Assembly (NCBI RefSeq): GCF_028771845.1
Contig: NZ_CP118270.1
Location: 3,596,001-3,660,000, forward strand
DNA length: 64,000 nt
DNA from: Paenibacillus marchantiae
GTDB lineage: Bacteria; Bacillota; Bacilli; Paenibacillales; Paenibacillaceae
Direction: 5' to 3'
Shown: in pieces, positions 56,923 to 64,000 of the stretch
How positions within the stretch are numbered: the first letter of the stretch is position 1
How the letters are laid out: each line of letters opens with the position of its first letter
Notes under the pieces: generated by a model
What the model was told of the DNA's origin: nothing
Database searches by the model: none
Seen by the model: the letters and a program-made list of their open reading frames with translations, nothing else
Position numbers and translations under genes: made by a program

Positions 56923-59025
56923 ATGGAACAGCGTGTTGAAATGCAGCTTGGTGGAAGAACGCTTACGCTTGAAACAGGGCGTTTGGCCAAGCAGGCTAAT
57001 GCTGCCGTTAAGGTAACGTACGGGGATACCGTTGTATTGTGTACCGTGACAGCATCAAGTGAGCCTAAAGATCTGGACTTTTTCCCATTAACGGTAAACT
57101 ATGAAGAAAGATTGTATGCCGTAGGTAAAATCCCAGGTGGATTTATTAAACGTGAAGGCAGACCAAGTGAGAAAGCGATTCTTTCGAGCCGTTTGACAGA
57201 CCGTCCGATTCGTCCTTTGTTCCCGGAAGGTTTCCGTAATGATGTACAAGTTCTGAATATCGTTATGAGTGTGGATCAGGACTGCGAACCGCAAATTGCT
57301 GCCATGATCGGTACATCGGCTGCACTGAGCATTTCGGATGTCCCATTTAGCGGACCGATTGGTGGTGTAAAAGTTGGACGTATTAATGGTGAGTTCATCA
57401 TCAACCCAACGATTGCACAGCTAGAGGTAAGTGAGATTGAACTCGTTGTAGCAGGAACCAAAGATGCCATCATGATGGTTGAAGCGGAAGCGAACGAAGT
57501 TCCGGAAGAAGTAATGCTGGAAGCAATCATGTTCGGACATGACGAGATCAAGAACATTGTTGCAGTCATCGAACAACTCGTACAAGTGGCTGGTAAAGAA
57601 AAAATGGCTGTGAAATTGCATGCCGTTAATGCTGAAGTTAACAGCAGTGTACGTGAGTTCGCCAGTGCTCGTCTGGTTGAAGCTGTTAAAATTGCTGAAA
57701 AACATGCGCGTCAGGATGCAATCGATCTTGTGAATGACGAAACCGTTGCTCACTTCGAAGAGAAGTATATTGAGACTCCAGAACTGCTCAAAGATGTGAA
57801 AGAAGTGCTGCACGATATCGTCAAAGAAGAAGTGCGCCGCCTTATCACACATGATAAAGTTCGTCCGGATGGACGTGGACTCGCTGAGATCCGTCCAATT
57901 GAATGTGATACTTCCCTGCTGCCACGTACTCACGGTTCAGGTCTGTTCACTCGTGGTCAAACACAGGCGCTCAGCATTTGTACACTTGGTGCACTGGGTG
58001 ATGTTCAAATTTTGGACGGAATCAGTCTTGAAGAAACGAAACGTTTCATGCATCACTACAACTTCCCGCCGTTCAGCGTAGGTGAAGCTCGTCCATTGCG
58101 TGCTCCAGGCCGTCGCGAAATCGGACATGGTGCTCTGGGTGAGCGTGCTCTTTCCAAAGTAATTCCTTCCGAAACAGACTTTCCATACACAATTCGTCTG
58201 GTATCCGAAGTATTGGAATCCAATGGTTCAACTTCCCAGGCAAGTATCTGTGCCAGCACATTGGCTATGATGGATGCAGGTGTACCAATCAAAGCTCCAG
58301 TTGCGGGTGTAGCTATGGGTCTTATCAAAGACGGAGATCATGTATCCATCCTGAGTGATATTCAAGGTATGGAAGATCACCTCGGTGACATGGACTTCAA
58401 AGTAGCAGGAACACCTGATGGTGTAACAGCTATTCAAATGGATATCAAAATTGATGGTATTGATCGTCAAATTTTGTCCGAAGCATTGGCTCAAGCCAAA
58501 GAAGGTCGTATGCACATCTTGAGCAAAATGACCGAAGTGATGAAAACTCCACGTGAGCAGTTGTCACAATATGCACCTAAAATTACAACCATGCATATCA
58601 ATCCGGACAAAATCCGTGATGTTATCGGTGCAGGTGGTAAAATTATCAATAAAATCATCGAGGAAACCGGTGTTAAAATTGATATTGAGCAAGATGGACG
58701 TGTCTTTATCGCTTCTTCCAACCAAGAGATGAATGATAAAGCCAAATCGATTATCGAAGGCATCGTACGTGAAGTACTTGTCGGCGAGATTTATGTAGGT
58801 AAAGTAAAACGTGTTGAGAAGTTTGGTGCATTTGTTGAAGTGCTGCCGAACAAAGAAGGTCTGGTACACATCTCACAATTGTCCACAGAGCGTGTCGCTA
58901 AAGTGGAAGATGTTGTTGCCATTGGTGATTCCATTACGGTAAAAGTAACGGAAATTGACCCACAAGGCCGTATCAACTTGTCCCGCAAAGCCGTATTGAC
59001 TGCCGAAGCTCCAGCTCAATCATAG
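56923..59025 (+). CDS. pnp: Polynucleotide phosphorylase
   Basis: 3' to 5' phosphorolytic exoribonuclease, 700 residues. Two RNase PH domains flank an alpha domain; [19 protein letters not shown] and [20 protein letters not shown] are the active-site regions. KH (about 553-615, [13 protein letters not shown]) and S1 (about 622-690) follow. ATG at 56923 after AAGGAGGG; the longer frame lacks support. Confidence 0.98.
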   Translation: MEQRVEMQLGGRTLTLETGRLAKQANAAVKVTYGDTVVLCTVTASSEPKDLDFFPLTVNYEERLYAVGKIPGGFIKREGRPSEKAILSSRLTDRPIRPLFPEGFRNDVQVLNIVMSVDQDCEPQIAAMIGTSAALSISDVPFSGPIGGVKVGRINGEFIINPTIAQLEVSEIELVVAGTKDAIMMVEAEANEVPEEVMLEAIMFGHDEIKNIVAVIEQLVQVAGKEKMAVKLHAVNAEVNSSVREFASARLVEAVKIAEKHARQDAIDLVNDETVAHFEEKYIETPELLKDVKEVLHDIVKEEVRRLITHDKVRPDGRGLAEIRPIECDTSLLPRTHGSGLFTRGQTQALSICTLGALGDVQILDGISLEETKRFMHHYNFPPFSVGEARPLRAPGRREIGHGALGERALSKVIPSETDFPYTIRLVSEVLESNGSTSQASICASTLAMMDAGVPIKAPVAGVAMGLIKDGDHVSILSDIQGMEDHLGDMDFKVAGTPDGVTAIQMDIKIDGIDRQILSEALAQAKEGRMHILSKMTEVMKTPREQLSQYAPKITTMHINPDKIRDVIGAGGKIINKIIEETGVKIDIEQDGRVFIASSNQEMNDKAKSIIEGIVREVLVGEIYVGKVKRVEKFGAFVEVLPNKEGLVHISQLSTERVAKVEDVVAIGDSITVKVTEIDPQGRINLSRKAVLTAEAPAQS

Positions 59026-59065
59026 GCTGCGTGCCATCGTTTTTTTGAAAAGATAGATTGAATGA

Positions 59066-59098
59066 AGAGACAGAATGTGAATTTCTGGCTCTTTTTTT
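59066..59098 (+). terminator. Terminator after pnp
   Basis: AGAGACAGAA (59066-59075) pairs with TTCTGGCTCT (59083-59092) with one mismatch, followed by seven T residues. Confidence 0.82.
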
Positions 59099-59247
59099 AA
59101 CGTTTAAATACCTTTATGAAATCGTTTGTCTACCCATAAGGCCTCTGAATCCAGCTTTGAAGATACTTTACATGAACAGCTTGTTTTATTCATATTCTTG
59201 CACTTGTCCTCATATGATGGGGACAAAGACGGCGGGAGGATGGAGCT

Positions 59248-60243
59248 GTGAGAAACCAATCCAAAAAGCTGGCGGCTGTTCTGGTAGGTATGGCAGCTGT
59301 CATACTGGTCGGACAAGTGGGCAGTGTACGTACATACATTACGGAAATCCGTGATGGGCCAGGCACGCAAAATGCATTTGATATGTTCAAAGAGGCAACC
59401 GGAGAAGATCAGCTGTTGTCGGCGATCCGGGATAAAGCGGCCGAAACGAAAATCGCTCCGGTAAATGCCAGAGTGGATCGGGTCTGGAAAGCGATACCCG
59501 GGTATAACGGAATAGAAATTGATGTGGAAGCCACGTATCGCAAAGCACTTGGTGGGACGCTGAATACTAAGATAGCGTATGTCTATCGGCAGACTGTACC
59601 TGAAATCCAGCTTAAAGATTTGGGTGCACACCCGATTTACCGGGGGAATGCCGAGAAACCAATGGTGTCTTTCATGATTAATGTAGCGTGGGGCAATGAA
59701 TTCATTATCCCGATACTAGATACGCTTGACGCCGAAAAAGTCAAAGCTACTTTTTTTCTGGATGGAAGCTGGTTGAGCAAAAACGAAGAACTGGCTAAAG
59801 AGATCCAAAAGCGTGGACATGAGTTATCAAATCATGCATACTCACATCCGAATATGAGTCGGTTGAGTACGGAGCGAGCCAAGCTGGAAATCAGTAAAAC
59901 CCAGGACCTGCTCAAAGAAAAATTGGGTGTGGAGAACCACTGGTTTGCTCCACCTTCCGGTGATTTTAATCAACAAACAGTCGACATTGCTTCCGGCATG
60001 GGACTTCAAACGGTACTTTGGACACTGGATACGGTGGATTGGCGCAAACCAAGTTCTGCTTCTGTTGTAGCCAAGATCGCCAAAAACGTAGAAGCCGGTA
60101 CATTAATTCTGATGCACCCCACGGCTGCTTCTTCAGGAGCTTTAAAAGGAATGATTGATTCCATACGGGCCAAGGGTTTGACGCTTGGAACCGTTAGCGA
60201 AACGTTGTCATCCGAGCGCGTGAAGGGATCAGCGGTTGAGTGA
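59248..60243 (+). CDS. ylxY: Divergent polysaccharide deacetylase (YlxY-type)
   Basis: 331 residues from GTG 59248 (GGAGGATGG upstream). An N-terminal membrane anchor or signal (about 6-27) is followed by a NodB-fold domain (about 138-325). Motif 2 keeps histidines (SNHAYSHPNM). Motif 1, normally TFDDG, is replaced by FMINVAWGNE, so the catalytic and metal-binding Asp pair is missing. Motif 3 reads FAPPSGD instead of RPPYG. It is probably not a classical deacetylase. B. subtilis has YlxY at the same site, function unknown. Confidence 0.88.
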   Translation: MRNQSKKLAAVLVGMAAVILVGQVGSVRTYITEIRDGPGTQNAFDMFKEATGEDQLLSAIRDKAAETKIAPVNARVDRVWKAIPGYNGIEIDVEATYRKALGGTLNTKIAYVYRQTVPEIQLKDLGAHPIYRGNAEKPMVSFMINVAWGNEFIIPILDTLDAEKVKATFFLDGSWLSKNEELAKEIQKRGHELSNHAYSHPNMSRLSTERAKLEISKTQDLLKEKLGVENHWFAPPSGDFNQQTVDIASGMGLQTVLWTLDTVDWRKPSSASVVAKIAKNVEAGTLILMHPTAASSGALKGMIDSIRAKGLTLGTVSETLSSERVKGSAVE

Positions 60244-60341
60244 ATGATGTTTTTTTGTTACTATCAAACAGTTGGAACCAAATGTCGATTTCAATTTCGC
60301 GTTGAAATCCAGGCAATTATAGAGATGTAGGAGGGCCAACC

Positions 60342-61625
60342 GTGAAAAAAATTCAGCTGGGCAATGGCCTCAGAGTTGTCATGGAACAGATTCCGACCTG
60401 TCGTTCCGTGTCATTTGGAATATGGGTCAAGACAGGTTCTCGCAATGAGCAGCCTGCAAGCAACGGAGTGTCACACTTTATTGAGCACATGCTGTTCAAA
60501 GGAACGGATCGTTATGATGCCAAAGCGATTGCGGAGCAATTCGATGCCATTGGTGGTAACGTGAATGCGTTCACTTCGAAAGAATACACTTGTTATTACG
60601 CCAAAGTATTGGATGAACATCTGCCAATAGCTGTCGATGTGTTATCCGATATGTTCTTCCGCTCTAAAATGGATGATGGTGAACTGCTTAAGGAGAAAAA
60701 CGTCATTCTGGAAGAAATATCGATGTATGAGGATACGCCGGATGACATGGTGCATGATCTTATGGCTTTGGCCGCCTATGGTGAGCATCCGCTCGCTTAC
60801 CCAATTCTGGGTACTGAAGAGCGTCTCAAGGCGATGGACTCCAGCCATCTGCGTGCATATATGAAGGAGCACTATACGATTGAGAATACCGTTATTAGTA
60901 TTGCAGGGAATATTGATGACAGTGTGATCGATTTGATGGAAAAGCATTTTGGTGCTTTTGATGTCAATGGTGTATCTGAACAAGTCACGCTGCCTGCATT
61001 CCAGAGCGGACAACTCTTTCACAAAAAGAAAACGGAACAGAATCATATCTGTATCTCGTTCCCGGGATGTAAGATCGGAGATCCGCTTCAGTTCGCGATG
61101 GTCGTGCTGAATAATGCGATTGGCGGAGGTATGAGCTCCAGACTGTTCCAGGAAATTCGGGAGAAGCGCGGCCTTGCTTATTCCGTTTATTCGTATCATA
61201 GTTCCCATGCGGATAGTGGACTCTTCACCATCTATGCAGGTACAGCGCCGAAACAGACGAAAGAAGTTCTGGATCTGACCAAAGAAGTTCTGAACGATCT
61301 GGCTGTAAATGGATTGTCAGAAGATGAGCTGCGCAAAGGAAAAGAACAGCTGAAAGGCAGTTTGATCCTCAGTTTGGAAAGCACGGGCAGCCGCATGAAC
61401 CGTCTGGGCAAAAACGAGCTGATGCTGGGCAGACACCACACGCTGGACGAAATGATTGCCAAAATTGAAGAAGTAACGATGGACGATGTCGATGCTGTGC
61501 TGGACCTGATGTTTGCCGAGCCATTTGCGCTCGCTATGGTCGGTGCTTCGGATCGTACGATCGCTGGATTAAGAAGGGATGATTTTGTTGCATTACGTTC
61601 AAATTCAAAAGTTACCGGGCAATGA
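60342..61625 (+). CDS. mlpA: M16-family zinc peptidase MlpA (YmxG)
   Basis: 427 residues from GTG 60342 after GTAGGAGGG. The inverted zinc motif HFIEH is at residues 45-49, with the downstream Glu in [18 protein letters not shown]. The second M16 domain contains the conserved [20 protein letters not shown] processing-peptidase-like enzyme; in B. subtilis it affects protease gene expression. Its end overlaps dut. Confidence 0.95.
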   Translation: MKKIQLGNGLRVVMEQIPTCRSVSFGIWVKTGSRNEQPASNGVSHFIEHMLFKGTDRYDAKAIAEQFDAIGGNVNAFTSKEYTCYYAKVLDEHLPIAVDVLSDMFFRSKMDDGELLKEKNVILEEISMYEDTPDDMVHDLMALAAYGEHPLAYPILGTEERLKAMDSSHLRAYMKEHYTIENTVISIAGNIDDSVIDLMEKHFGAFDVNGVSEQVTLPAFQSGQLFHKKKTEQNHICISFPGCKIGDPLQFAMVVLNNAIGGGMSSRLFQEIREKRGLAYSVYSYHSSHADSGLFTIYAGTAPKQTKEVLDLTKEVLNDLAVNGLSEDELRKGKEQLKGSLILSLESTGSRMNRLGKNELMLGRHHTLDEMIAKIEEVTMDDVDAVLDLMFAEPFALAMVGASDRTIAGLRRDDFVALRSNSKVTGQ

Positions 61626-62031
61626 AGATATTAAGTTGCCTCAAAAAATGTCAGAGCTGGCCTCCGGCTTTGATGTAGTTGCGGCATTACAAGAAGAGGT
61701 TGTATTGCAGCCGGGACAGCGTACGTTGATTCCTACGGGACTCGCGATGGCTATGCCAGCTGGATTGGAGGCACAGGTTCGCCCTCGTAGCGGTCTGGCT
61801 TTCAAACATGGGATTACGTGTCTGAACACACCGGGCACCATTGATGCCGATTATCGCGGGGAAGTTAAGGTCCTTCTGATCAATCTGGGTCAGGAGCCAT
61901 TCACGATTGTACGTGGGGAGCGTATTGCCCAAATCGTCTTTCAAACGGTTCCAGCAGTTGAATTAACAGAGGTAGCTGAACTGTCGGAAACTGTACGTGG
62001 AGAAGGCGGATTCGGTCATACCGGGAAATAA
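61588..62031 (+). CDS. dut: dUTP diphosphatase
   Basis: Removes dUTP and supplies dUMP. All trimeric dUTPase motifs are present: [38 protein letters not shown] and the C-terminal arm [11 protein letters not shown]. Start is probably TTG 61588 ([11 protein letters not shown]), eight to nine bases after AAGGGA; ATG 61579 abuts that site. The first 38 bases lie inside mlpA, so translation is coupled. About 147 residues. Confidence 0.95.
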   Translation: MHYVQIQKLPGNEDIKLPQKMSELASGFDVVAALQEEVVLQPGQRTLIPTGLAMAMPAGLEAQVRPRSGLAFKHGITCLNTPGTIDADYRGEVKVLLINLGQEPFTIVRGERIAQIVFQTVPAVELTEVAELSETVRGEGGFGHTGK

Positions 62032-62112
62032 AGGATTCGAAACCAAGCTGTAAATAAGAGCATCTTCTGTAATAAGAGCTTCACAGTTTAATTTACTGAG
62101 CATGTTCTCGAA

Positions 62113-62150
62113 GAGTCGTCCCCGAGGGGGCGGCTCTTTTTTTTTTTTTT
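62113..62150 (+). terminator. Strong terminator after dut
   Basis: GAGTCGTCCCC pairs with GGGGGCGGCTC using two G-U pairs around a tiny loop, followed by 14 T residues (62137-62150). It isolates the sporulation genes downstream from vegetative transcription. Confidence 0.93.
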
Positions 62151-62198
62151 GAACTATAGAGATAATTTTTTTCTTTGCATGCTTCAATTTTAATGTTT

Positions 62199-62227
62199 CA
62201 CCCCCCTGTGGGCCACTGCATACGATA
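62199..62227 (+). promoter_or_regulatory. SigK-type promoter of the dpaA-dpaB operon
   Basis: CACC at 62199-62202 and CATACGATA at 62219-62227 with a 16-base spacer match the mother-cell SigK pattern (AC, 16-17 bases, CATANNNTA). It lies 33 bases before dpaA, just after a strong terminator. Dipicolinate synthase is SigK-dependent in B. subtilis. Confidence 0.85.
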
Positions 62228-62260
62228 AGGCATACATGTGGTGAAAGGAGTGACGTCCCG

Positions 62261-63160
62261 ATGCTGACCGGTGTCCGGATTATAGTCCTGGGCGGAGATG
62301 CGCGGCAGCTTGAAGTCATTCAAAAATGCGCAGAGCTGGATGCTACGGTAAGTGTGGTGGGCTTCGACAAGCTGGAGCGTTCCATTCCGGGTATCGAACA
62401 CCAGGAATTGGAGGACGATGTATTTGCTTCGGCAGATGTGCTGGTGCTTCCTGTGGTCGGGTGTGATGATCAGGGGAAAGTGAGCACTTCGTTCAGTGAT
62501 ACACCGATTTTTCTGAAAAAGGAACATGTTGCGGCATTGCCGGAGCATTGTATTGTGTTCACAGGTATGGCGAAGCCTTTTTTACGTGATTTGTGCCGGG
62601 AAAATGGTCTACGGCTTGTTGAAGTACTCGATCGTGATGACATCGCGCTCTACAACTCCATTCCGACAGCTGAAGGCGCCATTGCCATGGCGATTCGGGA
62701 GACGGACTTCACGATCCACGGCTCGGAATGCATTGTGCTTGGATTGGGTCGAACAGGTTTCACAATGGCCAAAACGCTTCAGGGACTTGGGGCAAATGTA
62801 CGGGTGGGAATCAGGCGCGAAGAGGATGCTGCTCGAGCAGCCATAATGGGCTGGAAGCCTTTCAGGACAACGGATTTGGCCGCTCAAACCGGGGAAGTTG
62901 ACTTGCTTTTTAATACGATACCGACTATGATAATCACAGCACAAATCCTGTCCAAAATGCCGCAAAAAGCAGTCATTATCGACCTCGCATCCGCTCCTGG
63001 CGGCTGTGATTTCAGATATGCTGAAAAACGCGGTATCAAAGCGCTACTTGCGCCTGGCCTCCCCGGCATTGTTGCTCCCAAAACGGCTGGCGGCATTATT
63101 GCCGACGTCTTAATCCGTTTGCTTTTGGAAGAACAAAACGCACGGGAGGTTGAACAATGA
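62261..63160 (+). CDS. dpaA: Dipicolinate synthase subunit A
   Basis: 299-residue NAD(P)-dependent subunit that with DpaB oxidises the dihydrodipicolinate pathway product to dipicolinic acid in the mother cell. N-terminal VLGGDARQLEVIQK is the family start. The Rossmann glycine motif is IVLGLGRTGFTMAKTL. SAPGGCDFRYAEKRGIKALL lies near the end. ATG 62261 after AAGGAG. Overlaps dpaB (ATGA). Confidence 0.97.
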   Translation: MLTGVRIIVLGGDARQLEVIQKCAELDATVSVVGFDKLERSIPGIEHQELEDDVFASADVLVLPVVGCDDQGKVSTSFSDTPIFLKKEHVAALPEHCIVFTGMAKPFLRDLCRENGLRLVEVLDRDDIALYNSIPTAEGAIAMAIRETDFTIHGSECIVLGLGRTGFTMAKTLQGLGANVRVGIRREEDAARAAIMGWKPFRTTDLAAQTGEVDLLFNTIPTMIITAQILSKMPQKAVIIDLASAPGGCDFRYAEKRGIKALLAPGLPGIVAPKTAGGIIADVLIRLLLEEQNAREVEQ

Positions 63161-63753
63161 ACTGGCAGGGAAAAACGGTAGGTTACGCAATTACAGGTTC
63201 TCATTGTACGTTTGAAGAGGTTATGCCGGTGATTAGCCGCTTCGTAGCCGAAGGTGCCAATGTTGTCCCGATTATTTCCAATTCGGTTCTGACTACGGAT
63301 ACACGCTTTGGGACCGCGCAAAATTGGCAAAAACAGTTGAAAGATATAACGGGGAATGATATCATTTCTACAATTGTTGAGGCAGAGCCGTTAGGTCCTT
63401 CCAAGTTGCTCGATGTGCTCGTAATTGCTCCATGCACAGGCAACACGACGAGTAAGCTGGCTAACGCGATGACGGACAGTCCGGTTTTAATGGCAGCCAA
63501 AGCTCAGATGCGAAATCAGCGTCCGCTGGTACTCGCCATTTCCACGAATGACGGCCTTGGGTTGAATGCTGCGAACATCGCCAAACTGCTGGTGGCCAAA
63601 TATTTGTATTTTGTGCCATTTGGGCAGGATGATCCAGTGAAAAAACCGAACTCGTTAGTGGCCAAAATGGAGCTTATTCCGGAGGCATGCTGGAGTGCGC
63701 TTGAAGGCAAACAGTTACAGCCAATGATTGTGCAGCGCTCTGCACAGGCTTGA
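63157..63753 (+). CDS. dpaB: Dipicolinate synthase subunit B
   Basis: 198-residue flavoprotein-like subunit (GYAITGSHCTFEEVMPVISR; VIAPCTGNTTSKLANAMTDSPV). Starts in an ATGA overlap with dpaA. Both subunits are needed for spore core dipicolinate. The next gene in this neighbourhood in B. subtilis is asd, which would lie beyond the right edge. Confidence 0.97.
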   Translation: MNWQGKTVGYAITGSHCTFEEVMPVISRFVAEGANVVPIISNSVLTTDTRFGTAQNWQKQLKDITGNDIISTIVEAEPLGPSKLLDVLVIAPCTGNTTSKLANAMTDSPVLMAAKAQMRNQRPLVLAISTNDGLGLNAANIAKLLVAKYLYFVPFGQDDPVKKPNSLVAKMELIPEACWSALEGKQLQPMIVQRSAQA

Positions 63754-63768
63754 TAGTTCTTGGGTCCG

Positions 63769-63818
63769 CCGTAACATTAGTTTGTTATAGACATGGTTCT
63801 GTACAGACTTAGTTACGG
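63769..63818 (+). other. Hairpin after dpaB
   Basis: CCGTAAC (63769-63775) pairs with GTTACGG (63812-63818), enclosing about 36 bases. No T run follows, so a terminator role is doubtful. Confidence 0.45.
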
Positions 63819-63912
63819 GGATAACGGTTATTCGCTTGAAGAAATGAAGATGGTTCGAGAGACAAAGAAAATCATGAGGGACGTTATGCTGGTATAAACA
63901 GCTACCTGTGTC

Positions 63913-63990
63913 CACGTTCCTTTCATTAAAAGGGAATTCCTGCTTGCAACGATAAGGTTAGGCAAGCGGGATCAGTGCACGGGGAACGTG
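63913..63990 (+). other. Structured segment at the right edge
   Basis: CACGTTCC (63913-63920) pairs perfectly with GGAACGTG (63983-63990). Within it CCTGCTTGC (63939-63947) pairs with GCAAGCGGG (63962-63970) with one G-U pair. This is a closed multi-hairpin fold of 78 nt before the expected asd gene. It does not match a riboswitch I can name. Confidence 0.55.
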
Positions 63991-64000
63991 TGCGTCATGA

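Overview
The window is a stretch of chromosome from an endospore-forming, flagellated Firmicute. It is most likely Paenibacillus or a close relative. The gene order is that of the Bacillus hslVU / fla-che / rpsB-tsf / polC / nusA-infB / pnp / spoVF neighbourhood. Firmicute-specific proteins are present: FliY, CheC, CheD, PolC with its fused exonuclease, SwrD, and dipicolinate synthase. The genus call is an inference from gene content (archaeal/eukaryotic-type ProRS at the proS site, a FapA-family gene and an MltG-like LysM protein after sigD). No rRNA or unique marker in the window proves it. Every gene found lies on the + strand.

Layout. (1) 1-1644: the end of hslV and all of hslU, the two-component HslUV protease. 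(2) 1645-2633: about 1 kb of AT-rich DNA with no convincing gene. Bacillus subtilis has codY here. The stretch holds a long inverted repeat just after hslU and an isolated intrinsic terminator. (3) 2634-34293: one long flagellar and chemotaxis operon, flgB to sigD plus four downstream genes, closed by an intrinsic terminator overlapping the last codons. It encodes the rod, MS ring, switch, export gate and ATPase, hook, FlhF/FlhG placement system, CheY/B/A/W/C/D signalling and the late flagellar sigma factor. Most neighbours overlap or sit within 30 bases. (4) 34381-37558: rpsB-tsf-pyrH-frr, with a strong SigA promoter and several terminators or attenuators. (5) 37604-47763: uppS-cdsA-dxr-rseP-proS-polC (envelope lipid, isoprenoid, regulated proteolysis, tRNA charging, replication). 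(6) 47854-56241: SigA promoter and a structured leader, then rimP-nusA-rnpM-rplGA-infB-rbfA-nrnA-truB-ribF. (7) 56268-61625: rpsO with a structured leader, pnp, a divergent polysaccharide deacetylase and an M16 protease. (8) 61588-63753: dut, a strong terminator, then a SigK-type promoter driving dpaA-dpaB (spore dipicolinate synthesis). The last 250 bases, where asd is expected to follow, contain two hairpin-rich segments and no convincing gene.

Many genes start at TTG or GTG (fliG, fliH, fliY, flhA, cheC, sigD, pyrH, cdsA, rseP, rimP, infB, ribF, mlpA and others). Starts were chosen from Shine-Dalgarno spacing and the expected N-terminus, so several proteins are shorter than their longest reading frame.

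I did not find a wholly new multi-gene system, mobile element, CRISPR array, tRNA or rRNA. The points most worth a second look are the codY-less spacer with its inverted repeat, four poorly characterised genes flanking sigD, the displaced ProRS type, the leader structures before rimP, nusA, rpsO and pyrH, a deacetylase lacking its catalytic aspartate motif, and the SigK promoter before dpaA.
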